Positions 25,619 to 33,114 of a stretch of 64,000 nucleotides of DNA are shown in pieces. The stretch comes from Cupriavidus sp. P-10 (GTDB taxonomy: Bacteria; Pseudomonadota; Gammaproteobacteria; Burkholderiales; Burkholderiaceae), in NCBI RefSeq assembly GCF_003402535.2, contig NZ_AP025171.1, positions 2,728,001 to 2,792,000 on the forward strand, in the 5' to 3' direction. Position 1 is the first letter of the stretch. Every line of letters begins with the position of its first letter. The notes beneath the pieces were generated by a model. The model ran no database searches. It was not told the origin of the DNA and saw nothing but the letters and a program-made list of their open reading frames with translations. A program made the translations under genes and the position numbers.

Positions 25619-27667
25619 ATGAGCCCGCAAGCCAATCGCGCCGCGCTGATCCTCAACGTCGAGGACCGCGAGGGCCCGCGCTACGTCAAGAGCCGCATCC
25701 TGCATCGGGGCGAGTTTTCCGTGATCGAGGCGGCCACCGGCCAGTCGGCGCTGGCACTCGTGCGCCAGCATGCGCCCGCGCTGGTGCTGCTGTCGTCGCG
25801 CCTGCCAGATATCAGCGGCCTGGAGGTGTGCCGGCTGATCAAGGACGACCCGCAGATCGCGCGCACCCTGGTGCTGCTGACATCGCCCGGCGTGGCCCAG
25901 GCGCGCCAGCGGGTCGAGGCGCTGAACTGCGGCGCCGACGGCTACCTGGTCGAGCCCGCCGAGCCCGAGGAAGTGCTGTCGAGCATCCAGGCGCTGCTGC
26001 GGCTGCGCGGGGCTGAAGACGCCTACCACCGCACCACGCAGGCACTGCACGACAACGAAGACCTGTTCCGGCAGCTGGCTGAATCGCTGGCCGACGTGGT
26101 CTGGATCCTCGATCCGGCAGCCCGGCAGCTGCTGTTCGTCAGCCCTTCGTTCGAGGCGCTGTGGGGCCATTGCGCAGAAGACGTGATGGAAGACCCACGC
26201 CGCTGCCTGGACCGCCTGGTCCCCGCCGACCGCCCGCGCGTCGAGGCCGCGCTCGCCAGCATGATGAGCGACGGGCGAATGGATATCGAATTCCAGATGA
26301 CGCGGCCGGATGGCCAGCTGCGCGAGATCCGCGCGCGCGCCTTCCCGGTGCACGGCGCAGGGCAGACAGTCGCGCGCGCCAATGCCGGCGAGGTCCGGCC
26401 GATGCGCATTGCCGGCATCTGCCAGGACGTGACGCTGCAGAACCGCGCGGGACGCACGCTGCGCGACGAAGAACAGCGCAAGGACCAGTTCCTGGCCATG
26501 CTCGCGCATGAGTTGCGCAACCCGCTTGCGCCGCTGCGCAGCGCCGCCGACATGCTGCAGCAGCTGTCGCCGTCGCGCGAGGACATGTTCCGCGCGCGCG
26601 ACATCATCGGGCGCCAGTTGCACCACCTGACCCGGCTGGTCGACGAGCTGCTCGATATCTCGCGCTTCAACCAGGGCCGCATTACGCTGCGGCAGGATCT
26701 GGTGGAACTGCGCGCCGCGCTCAATACCGCGGTGGAAGCCGTGCGGCCGGAGATCGACACGTACCGCCACACGCTGCGCCTGTCGCTGCCCGAGCAACCG
26801 CTGCCGGTGCGCGGCGACCTGGTGCGACTGACGCAGATCTTCAGCAACCTGCTGCACAACGCCGCAGCCTACACGCCCGCCGGCGGCCAGATCACGGTCG
26901 ATGCCACGCTCGACGACGACCCGGCCGGCGCCGAGGCGGGCGGCTACGTCTCGGTACGCGTGCGCGACAACGGCACCGGACTGTCCGAGGCGCTGCAGCG
27001 GCTGCTGTTCGACCCGCTGGCCCCGCACGATCCCGCCGCCAGTGCGCCTGTCGGCACCAACAGCGGCAACGACAGTGGCAACGACAGCGGCACCGCGCCC
27101 CGCAACGCCTTCCCGCACGACGGGCCCGGCATCGGCCTGACGCTGGTGCAGAAGCTGGTCATCCTGCATGGCGGCACGATCCGCGCCGCCAGTCCGGGTC
27201 CCGGCCAGGGCAGCACCTTCACCGTCAGGCTGCCGGTCGAGCCGTGGCACAAGTGGCACCCCGGCACCGGCAAGGGCGCGGCGCGCAGCGGCGTGCCGCG
27301 GCGGATCATGGTGGTGGACGACAATGCCGACGCGCTTGAAGCCATGACCATGACGCTGCAGAGCATGGGCCACACCGTGGTGACCGCGCCGGACGGACCC
27401 ACCGCCGTCGCGCGCGCCACGGAGGCACGCCCGGAAGTCGTGCTGCTGGATCTCGGCATGCCGGCCATGGACGGCTTCGAGACCGCGCGCCGGCTGCGCG
27501 CTCTGCCCGAGATGCGCGGCGCCACGCTGGTCGCATTGACCGGCTTCGGCCAGCCCGACGACCGCCGGCGCGCGATGGAAGCCGGCTTCGACCAGCACCT
27601 GGTCAAGCCCGCCGACCTGGAGGCGCTGACGCACCTGCTGGATACTCTGGGCGAGGCCCGTGCGTAG
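25619..27667 (+). CDS. REC-PAS-HisKA-HATPase-REC hybrid sensor kinase
   Basis: Soluble protein of 682 aa. An N-terminal receiver-like domain (about 8-125) has VLLSSRLPD where the phospho-acceptor Asp is expected, so it is probably a pseudo-receiver. A PAS domain (about 145-285), HisKA with H-box LAHELRNPLAPLRSAADM, HATPase with N-box IFSNLLHNAAAYTP and G1 box VRDNGTGL, and an intact C-terminal receiver (IMVVDDNADALEAM, VVLLDLGMPAMDG) follow. The ATG at 25619 gives the receiver a normal N-terminus. It precedes the small Pro-rich ORF and ku by 38 bases, so a shared transcript with the end-joining gene is possible. Confidence 0.88.
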   Translation: MSPQANRAALILNVEDREGPRYVKSRILHRGEFSVIEAATGQSALALVRQHAPALVLLSSRLPDISGLEVCRLIKDDPQIARTLVLLTSPGVAQARQRVEALNCGADGYLVEPAEPEEVLSSIQALLRLRGAEDAYHRTTQALHDNEDLFRQLAESLADVVWILDPAARQLLFVSPSFEALWGHCAEDVMEDPRRCLDRLVPADRPRVEAALASMMSDGRMDIEFQMTRPDGQLREIRARAFPVHGAGQTVARANAGEVRPMRIAGICQDVTLQNRAGRTLRDEEQRKDQFLAMLAHELRNPLAPLRSAADMLQQLSPSREDMFRARDIIGRQLHHLTRLVDELLDISRFNQGRITLRQDLVELRAALNTAVEAVRPEIDTYRHTLRLSLPEQPLPVRGDLVRLTQIFSNLLHNAAAYTPAGGQITVDATLDDDPAGAEAGGYVSVRVRDNGTGLSEALQRLLFDPLAPHDPAASAPVGTNSGNDSGNDSGTAPRNAFPHDGPGIGLTLVQKLVILHGGTIRAASPGPGQGSTFTVRLPVEPWHKWHPGTGKGAARSGVPRRIMVVDDNADALEAMTMTLQSMGHTVVTAPDGPTAVARATEARPEVVLLDLGMPAMDGFETARRLRALPEMRGATLVALTGFGQPDDRRRAMEAGFDQHLVKPADLEALTHLLDTLGEARA

Positions 27668-27705
27668 CCATGCCGGCCCGCCATCAACCCTGACAAGGAG
27701 CCTAC

Positions 27706-27918
27706 GTGCATACCACGCCCGACCCCGAACTGCCCCCGCGAGAGCCGGAAATCCCGCCGCCCGAGCCGCCGCCGGGCCCGCCTGAACCGGTCTCCGACCC
27801 GCCACCGGGCGACCAGCCGCCACCGCCGCCGCAACGCGCGCGCGGCAAAGGAGCCGTTACGTGTCCCGCATCATCTGGAAAGGCGCCATTACCTTTGGCC
27901 TCGTCAATATCCCGGTAG
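27706..27918 (+). CDS. Small proline-rich ORF overlapping ku
   Basis: Open frame of 70 aa starting with GTG seven bases after AAGGAG (27695-27700). The first 45 residues are almost entirely Pro, Glu, Asp and Gly (PPREPEIPPPEPPPGPPEPV) and the rest overlaps the start of ku in another frame. The good ribosome binding site argues for translation; the compositional bias is like that of short disordered proteins. Translation could couple to ku. No family recognised. Confidence 0.5.
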   Translation: MHTTPDPELPPREPEIPPPEPPPGPPEPVSDPPPGDQPPPPPQRARGKGAVTCPASSGKAPLPLASSISR

Positions 27919-28946
27919 TCCTGCGGCCCGCATCGCGCAGCCAGACCCTGGACCTGGACCTGCTGGACGCGCGCGACATGGCACCGGTGGGCTACCAGCG
28001 CATCAACAAGAGCACCGGCAAGCCGGTCGACAAGGAGCACATCGTCAAGGGCTATCAATACGCCAAGGACGAGTACGTGCTGCTGAACGACGAGGATTTC
28101 CGCCAGGCCAATGTCGAGGCGACGCAGACGGTCGACATCGTCAGCTTCGTCGACGCGCAGAGCATTCCGCCCTACTACTTCGACACGCCCTATTACCTTG
28201 AGCCCGACAAGCGCGGCGATCGCGGCTATGCGCTGCTGCATGCGACCATGCGGCGCACCGGCCGCGCCGCGCTCGCGCTGGTGGTGTTGCGCAACCGCCA
28301 GCACCTGGCGGCGATGCTTGTGCACGACAACGCGCTGGTGCTCAATACCATGCGCTTCGCCGACGAGGTGCTGCCGATCTCCGACCTGCGCCTGCCGAAG
28401 GCGTCAAGCGCCAAGGGCACCGGCGCCCATGCGCGCGAGATCGAGATGGCAACCAAGCTGGTCAAGGACATGACCGAGGACTGGAAGCCGGAGCAGTACC
28501 GCGACACCTATCGCGATGACATGATGGCGCGCATCGACGAGAAAGTGGAGTCCGGCAAGACCCACCAGCTGACCCAGCCAACCGAGGACGAAGAGGCGCC
28601 GCGCCGCAGCGCCAAGGTCATCGACATGGTGGCGCTGCTGCGCAAGAGCCTGGGCGAGCGCGGCAAGGGCGACGAGGGCAAGGGCCGTAGCCGCGCGAAG
28701 GCGGCAGAGGAATCCGAATCGGCGGAGGAAGCCGACGACGACAGCGCCAGCGAAAGGCCGGGCCGGCGCAAGACGCCTGCGCGCCATACCGCGGCGAACA
28801 AGGCGACCCAGAAGGCGGCAAAGAAGGCAACGGCTAAGCGGACCACGGCCAAGCATGCGCCGGCCAAGTCGCATGCGAAGTCGCCTGCCAAATCACATAC
28901 CGTGGCACGCAAGAGCGCCGGCTCGACACGCCGCAAGGCGGCCTGA
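27861..28946 (+). CDS. ku: Non-homologous end-joining protein Ku
   Basis: Bacterial Ku of 361 aa: MSRIIWKGAITFGLVNIPVV at the N-terminus, the core beta-barrel (VGYQRINKSTGKPVDKEHIV, TPYYLEPDKRGDRGYALLH, ALVVLRNRQHLAAM) to about residue 260, then a Lys/Ala-rich C-terminal tail of about 100 residues. The homodimer rings DNA ends and recruits LigD. The GTG start is supported by AAAGGAG (27846-27852). The basic tail is longer than in minimal Ku proteins and should add DNA affinity. Encoded on the same strand as ligD. Confidence 0.95.
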   Translation: MSRIIWKGAITFGLVNIPVVLRPASRSQTLDLDLLDARDMAPVGYQRINKSTGKPVDKEHIVKGYQYAKDEYVLLNDEDFRQANVEATQTVDIVSFVDAQSIPPYYFDTPYYLEPDKRGDRGYALLHATMRRTGRAALALVVLRNRQHLAAMLVHDNALVLNTMRFADEVLPISDLRLPKASSAKGTGAHAREIEMATKLVKDMTEDWKPEQYRDTYRDDMMARIDEKVESGKTHQLTQPTEDEEAPRRSAKVIDMVALLRKSLGERGKGDEGKGRSRAKAAEESESAEEADDDSASERPGRRKTPARHTAANKATQKAAKKATAKRTTAKHAPAKSHAKSPAKSHTVARKSAGSTRRKAA

Positions 28947-28969
28947 TCAGCACTGCATGACTGGGAATT

Positions 28970-29011
28970 CGGCTGGAAAACCGCGGCTGGAAAACCGCGG
29001 CTGGAAAAGCG
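28970..29011 (+). repeat. 14-bp tandem repeat, 3 copies, after ku
   Basis: Unit CGGCTGGAAAACCG at 28970-28983 and 28984-28997, then CGGCTGGAAAAGCG at 28998-29011. It lies between the convergent ku and BON genes, directly before the long hairpin. Confidence 0.85.
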
Positions 29012-29018
29012 GCCGGTG

Positions 29019-29067
29019 GCGCCGGTCTCCTGCGGCCCGCAGAAGCAGGGGCACAGGAGACCGGCGC
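29019..29067. terminator. 14-bp perfect hairpin between convergent ku and BON genes
   Basis: Arms 29019-29032 and 29054-29067 (GCGCCGGTCTCCTG and its complement) with a 21-base loop. No T-run on either side. The position between two converging genes suggests a shared transcription stop or 3'-end hairpin. Confidence 0.55.
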
Positions 29068-29082
29068 GCCGGCCGCGCGCCC

Positions 29083-29538
29083 TCAGCGCGTCGAAACCTT
29101 CAGGTTGTCGTTCACCGAGGCCACCCCCTCGACACTGCGGATCGCATCCAGCGCGAGGTCATGCTGTTGCTGGCTTGGCACCGTGCCGCCCACCTCGACC
29201 GTGCCGTTCTTCGTCTTGACGTGGATACCGGTCGACTTGAGATCCTTGGTGGTCAGCAGCTTGGTCTTGATCTTGGTGGTGATGGCGCCATCCTCGACCG
29301 CCTGCTTGGCCTTGTCGGCGCCCTTATCGGCATTCATGTCGGCGCTGGTGCCGCGATCGGCGTCAGGGCGGCCCGGCATGCCGGGCGCGGAATTCACCGG
29401 CGCCACCGGCATATTGTCGGCCGCGACGAACACCAGGCCGCTCTTGTCGAGGGCCTGCGCGCTGCCGGCAGCCGCCGCCAGCGCCGCGGCCACGCAGGCC
29501 AGCTTGAGGCTGCGCGCGGAGTATCGGGTAGATCGCAT
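29083..29538 (-). CDS. Periplasmic BON domain protein (OsmY-like)
   Basis: Protein of 151 aa with an N-terminal signal peptide (KLACVAAALAAAAGSAQA, cleavage near residue 29), a polar linker and one BON domain (about 80-150: DGAITTKIKTKLLTTKDLKS, VKTKNGTVEVGGTVPSQQQ, VEGVASVNDNLKV). It matches the OsmY-type hyperosmotic-stress group in layout but has one BON domain where OsmY has two. Divergent from the Gln/Gly-rich gene at 29835; the 296-base gap holds a candidate regulatory site. Confidence 0.88.
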   Translation of the reverse strand: MRSTRYSARSLKLACVAAALAAAAGSAQALDKSGLVFVAADNMPVAPVNSAPGMPGRPDADRGTSADMNADKGADKAKQAVEDGAITTKIKTKLLTTKDLKSTGIHVKTKNGTVEVGGTVPSQQQHDLALDAIRSVEGVASVNDNLKVSTR

Positions 29539-29678
29539 GGCTGTGTCTCCTGGTCAGGGCCAGCGCGTTCTCCGCGATGCGCTGCCTGGCAGCGCGGGAC
29601 CACTGGCATCTGTCAGTCCGCAAACTCCGTACCCGCGTGTTCGCCAAACGCCACGCCGGTCGCGCGGCGGCATGGGCG

Positions 29679-29705
29679 TGTAAATCGGAGCGCCTGTTGT
29701 AAAAG
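29679..29705 (+). promoter_or_regulatory. Candidate TGTAAATC / TGTAAAAG direct-repeat site
   Basis: TGTAAATC at 29679-29686 and TGTAAAAG at 29698-29705 form a direct repeat of 19-bp period on the plus strand, 130 bp upstream of the Gln/Gly-rich protein start and 141 bp from the divergent BON start. Same spacing as 5932-5958 and 21758-21784. Function inferred. Confidence 0.45.
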
Positions 29706-29834
29706 CGGGCACCTGCGCCGGGTGCAGCATGCGGCAGCGCCCGCCACGGCAAGCCGGTTGCCGACGCTGGCGCGGTTGGCATGGCGATTGCGATACCGGG
29801 AATGCGGCAGTCCGCCGCGTCAAGGAGACTAGCA

Positions 29835-30122
29835 ATGGGACAGCAGCAACAGCCGGGTCAATCGCAGTCGGGCCAAAAGCAGCAGGACAAGCAGCAGGAA
29901 CAGCAATCTGGCCAACGCGGCGGCCAACAATCCGACATGGAAAAACAACAAGGCGGTGGTCAAATGGGTAACCAGGACCGCGGCCAAGGCCAGCAGCAAC
30001 AACAGGATCGCGGCAGCTCGCAACCGGGCCAGCAAAGCGGTCAACGCAGTGGCCAACAAGGCGGCCAGGGTGGCCAACAAGGTGGTCAGGGCGGCCAGCA
30101 AGGCGGACAACGCCAGCAATAA
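29835..30122 (+). CDS. Gln/Gly-rich low-complexity protein
   Basis: Protein of 95 aa, about three quarters Gln, Gly, Ser, Asp and Lys, starting MGQQQQPGQSQSGQKQQDKQ and ending in repeated QGGQGGQ units. It has no hydrophobic core, signal or membrane segment and should be wholly disordered, hydrophilin-like. AAGGAG (29822-29827) precedes the ATG, supporting real translation. A terminator lies 100 bases downstream. Composition resembles desiccation or osmotic-stress proteins and prion-like domains; neither role is shown. Confidence 0.75.
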   Translation: MGQQQQPGQSQSGQKQQDKQQEQQSGQRGGQQSDMEKQQGGGQMGNQDRGQGQQQQQDRGSSQPGQQSGQRSGQQGGQGGQQGGQGGQQGGQRQQ

Positions 30123-30222
30123 CTTCAGTCGTCAGCTCGCCTGCTGACATAGAGGCAGCTATCCGGGTATGTGCGGCAGCAACATGCGGTGCGGCCGCAG
30201 GGGCATACGCCGGAACTTGATC

Positions 30223-30258
30223 GGCCGGATCTCCCGCACGGGAGCTCCGGCCCTTTTT
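30223..30258 (+). terminator. Intrinsic terminator after the Gln/Gly-rich gene
   Basis: The left arm (30223-30235, starts GGCCGGA) pairs with the right arm (30240-30252, ends TCCGGCC) over 13 positions with one mismatch and a 4-base loop, followed by CTTTTT. Typical Rho-independent form on the plus strand. Confidence 0.85.
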
Positions 30259-30370
30259 CTGCGGACTTTTTCTGCGGAGCTTGCCGGTGCCACCGCGGCC
30301 GCGCGCTTGCGCGGCTTACCGTGTATGCTGGCCGTGACGTCTTCCTGCTTGCCTTGCCTGCTACACGGTC

Positions 30371-31330
30371 TTGTCCAGCCACACCGATCCCGCCGTCTCC
30401 CGCCACGCCCCGCGTGAATCCCGCTCGCCAGGACCGGTGGCCAAGGTGCGCGCGCATGCCGGCGCGCACGTGCGCGCGCTGACGCGCAGCAATTCCGGCC
30501 TCTCCCTCGACTATGACAACCCGCCCGGCGACCCCGGCCTGTTCGGCCCCGACGCCGTCTGCTGGCGCGTGCATGCGGACTTCCCGGCGATGCTCGCCGG
30601 CGGCGTCAGCGCGCTGCTGCTGCAGGCGCTGCATCCGCTGGCGCTGGCCGGCGTGTGGGACCATTCCAGCTTCCGCACCGACATGCAGGGCCGGCTCGGC
30701 CGCACCGCGCAGTTCATCGCCGGCACCACCTACGGCAGCCACGACGACGCCATGGCGCTGATCGCGCGCGTGCGGCGCATCCATGCCGGCGTCACCGGCG
30801 TGGCGCCGGACGGGCGGCCCTATGCGGCGACGGATCCGGCGCTGCTGACGTGGGTGCATGTGGCCGAGGTGTCGAGCTTCATGGCGGGCTACCTGCGCTA
30901 CGTCGGGCCGCTGGGCGAGGCCGAGCAGGACCGCTATTACGACGAGGTCGCGCGCATTGCGCTATTGCTCGGCGCGGCCGACGTACCGCGCTCGCGCGCG
31001 GCGGTGGCTGCCTACCTGGAAGCGATGCGGCCCCAGCTGCAGGCCAGCGAGCGCACCCGTGAAGTGGTGCGGCTGGTGCGCAAGATGCCGGTGGCAAATC
31101 CCATGCTGCAGCCGGCGGTGCGGATCATGGCCGATGCCGGCATAGCCTTGCTGCCACCGTGGGCGCGGCAGCAGCTCGACCTCGACGGGCTTTCGCTGAG
31201 GCGTTCCGCCACGCGGGCCGGCATGCGCGTACTTGCCCCGGCGTTGCGCTGGGCGCTGGGCGCGGGGCTGGCCGCGCGCGCGCGGCGGCGCGTGGCGCGC
31301 GGCCCCGATGTCGGCGAAGCTGCGGGCTAA
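30371..31330 (+). CDS. DUF2236 / oxygenase MpaB-family protein
   Basis: Protein of 319 aa matching the DUF2236 (MpaB/latex-clearing-protein-like) family. It shows GLFGPDAVCWRVHADFPAML, LLLQALHPLALAGVWDHSSF with the conserved His, then GRLGRTAQFIAGTTYG and LTWVHVAEVSSFMAGYLRY. The family contains heme b oxygenases such as Lcp; heme binding here is inferred from the family. No signal peptide. The start is uncertain: TTG at 30371 gives the longest frame, while GTG at 30437 has an AGGA upstream. Converges with the MFS gene 27 bases away. Confidence 0.82.
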   Translation: MSSHTDPAVSRHAPRESRSPGPVAKVRAHAGAHVRALTRSNSGLSLDYDNPPGDPGLFGPDAVCWRVHADFPAMLAGGVSALLLQALHPLALAGVWDHSSFRTDMQGRLGRTAQFIAGTTYGSHDDAMALIARVRRIHAGVTGVAPDGRPYAATDPALLTWVHVAEVSSFMAGYLRYVGPLGEAEQDRYYDEVARIALLLGAADVPRSRAAVAAYLEAMRPQLQASERTREVVRLVRKMPVANPMLQPAVRIMADAGIALLPPWARQQLDLDGLSLRRSATRAGMRVLAPALRWALGAGLAARARRRVARGPDVGEAAG

Positions 31331-31357
31331 GAGATTACAGCGCTGCCTTCATTTCGT

Positions 31358-32968
31358 TCACTCTGCGGTCGCTGCCACGCTGCCGGTGCTGCCGCGCAGC
31401 ACCTTCTCCGGCAGCCGCGCCACCAGGAACGGCGCCAGCAGCGAGACCCCCGCGCTCATCAGGAACAGCAGCCGGAAGGCGTGCTCGGCGCCCTGGCGCA
31501 CCGCCGCGGCATCACCGCCGTCCTGCGTGCCCGCCATGACGCGCTGGAACAAGTGCATCAGCACGTCTTCGCCGCCGCCCAGGTCGCTGACCGTCATGCC
31601 GCCATGCCGCAGCAGCGCGATCAGCACCGTGGTCAGCACCGCCACGCCGACCGCGCCGCCGAGCATGCGCGAGAACGCCGTCAGCGCAGTGGCGACCCCA
31701 ACGTGCTGCAGCGGCACGGCGTTCTGCGTTGCCACCAGCCCGCTGGGCAGCTGCAGGCCAATTGCAAACCCGAGCACCACCATCACCAGTGCGCACAGCC
31801 AGACCGCGCGCGGATCGACAAACGCCAGCGCCACGATTGCCAGCGGCGCCACCAGCGCACCGGCCATCTGCAGCGGCTTGTAGCGCCCGCTCCACGACAT
31901 CAGCCGGCCCGCCGCGAACGCGCCGAACGGGATCGCCAGCGTCAGCGGCACCAGCCGCAACGCGGCCGCATCGGCCTGCGCGCCACCCACCACCTGGAAG
32001 CGCAGCGGCAGCAGCACCGACATGGCGATCAGCTGGAAGAAGCACAGGAACAGCGTGATGCAGCAGATCGCCACGGTGGGCACGCGCAGCATCGCCAGCG
32101 GGATCACGGGATCGGCCGCGCGGCGCTCCTGCCAGATGAAGAGCGCCAGGCACGCGAGGCCTGCCACCAGCATCCCCAGCGTATCGGGCCGCGACGGCGA
32201 CTGACCCTGCCCTAGGCGCGTCAGGAACACCAGCACGCCGCTCAGCCCCGCGCCAAACAGCAGCGCGCCCAGGTAGTCGATGCGATGGCGGCGCCCGCCC
32301 GCGGGCAGGTGGCGCAGCGCGCGCCGCACGGTGACCAGCGCCAGCAGCGCCAGCGGCAGGTTGATCCAGAAAATCCAGCGCCATGACAGGAAGTGCGCCA
32401 GGTAGCCGCCGATCACCGGGCCGGCCATGCTGGCCACCGCCCACACGCCGCTGACATAACCCTGGTAGCGGCCGCGCTCGCGCAGCGGCACCACGTCGGC
32501 GATAGTCGCCTGCGACACCGACAGCAGCCCGCCGCCGCCCAGGCCCTGCAGGATGCGCGCAAGGATCAGCTGCGGCATCGTCTGCGCCAGCGCACAGGCG
32601 GCAGAAGCCAGCAGGAACAGCACGATGGCGAAGGACAGCACGGAGCGCCGGCCGAGCAGGTCGGAGAGCTTGCCGTAGATCGGCGTGGTGACGGTCGAAG
32701 CCACCAGGTAGGCGGAGATCACCCACGCCATGTTGTCGAAGCCGTTGAGCTGCAGCGCGATCTCGGGCAGCACCGCGGCGACGATCGACTGCTCCAGCGC
32801 GCCCAGCAGGATCGCCAGCATCAGCCCGAAGATCACCTGCATGACGGGCACCGGAGGTGTGGGCGCGCCGGTGTTGTGCTGGCCGGTGGGTGGGGTCGTC
32901 GAGGCAGGGGCGCCAGCGGCAGGAGCAGCGGCCGCGTGCGAAGGCGGCTGGGAGGGAACGGCGGTCAT
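31358..32968 (-). CDS. MFS drug exporter, DHA2 family (14 TMS)
   Basis: Protein of 536 aa with an N-terminal polar Ala/Pro tail of about 40 residues and then 14 predicted membrane helices. Characteristic motifs: LEQSIVAAVLPEIA (motif D1-like), GKLSDLLGRRSVL (motif A) and RILQGLGGGGLLSVSQATIA (motif B/C region). These fit the DHA2 (EmrB/QacA) proton-driven multidrug efflux family. The ATG at 32968 is chosen over a GTG six bases upstream. No adjacent membrane-fusion or TetR gene is seen. Substrate unknown. Confidence 0.9.
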   Translation of the reverse strand: MTAVPSQPPSHAAAAPAAGAPASTTPPTGQHNTGAPTPPVPVMQVIFGLMLAILLGALEQSIVAAVLPEIALQLNGFDNMAWVISAYLVASTVTTPIYGKLSDLLGRRSVLSFAIVLFLLASAACALAQTMPQLILARILQGLGGGGLLSVSQATIADVVPLRERGRYQGYVSGVWAVASMAGPVIGGYLAHFLSWRWIFWINLPLALLALVTVRRALRHLPAGGRRHRIDYLGALLFGAGLSGVLVFLTRLGQGQSPSRPDTLGMLVAGLACLALFIWQERRAADPVIPLAMLRVPTVAICCITLFLCFFQLIAMSVLLPLRFQVVGGAQADAAALRLVPLTLAIPFGAFAAGRLMSWSGRYKPLQMAGALVAPLAIVALAFVDPRAVWLCALVMVVLGFAIGLQLPSGLVATQNAVPLQHVGVATALTAFSRMLGGAVGVAVLTTVLIALLRHGGMTVSDLGGGEDVLMHLFQRVMAGTQDGGDAAAVRQGAEHAFRLLFLMSAGVSLLAPFLVARLPEKVLRGSTGSVAATAE

Positions 32969-33114
32969 GGGCACCTGCGGCGGCAGAATCGCGGCAAGGC
33001 GGCGGCGGCGCCGCGCGGTGACCGGTCCTGCTCTTGTTGCGGAGTCAAGGAGAGCGGCTATTGTAGGCGCTTCCCGCCGCCGGTGCTTGCCGTGCCCGGG
33101 CGCGCCGGCTCGGC

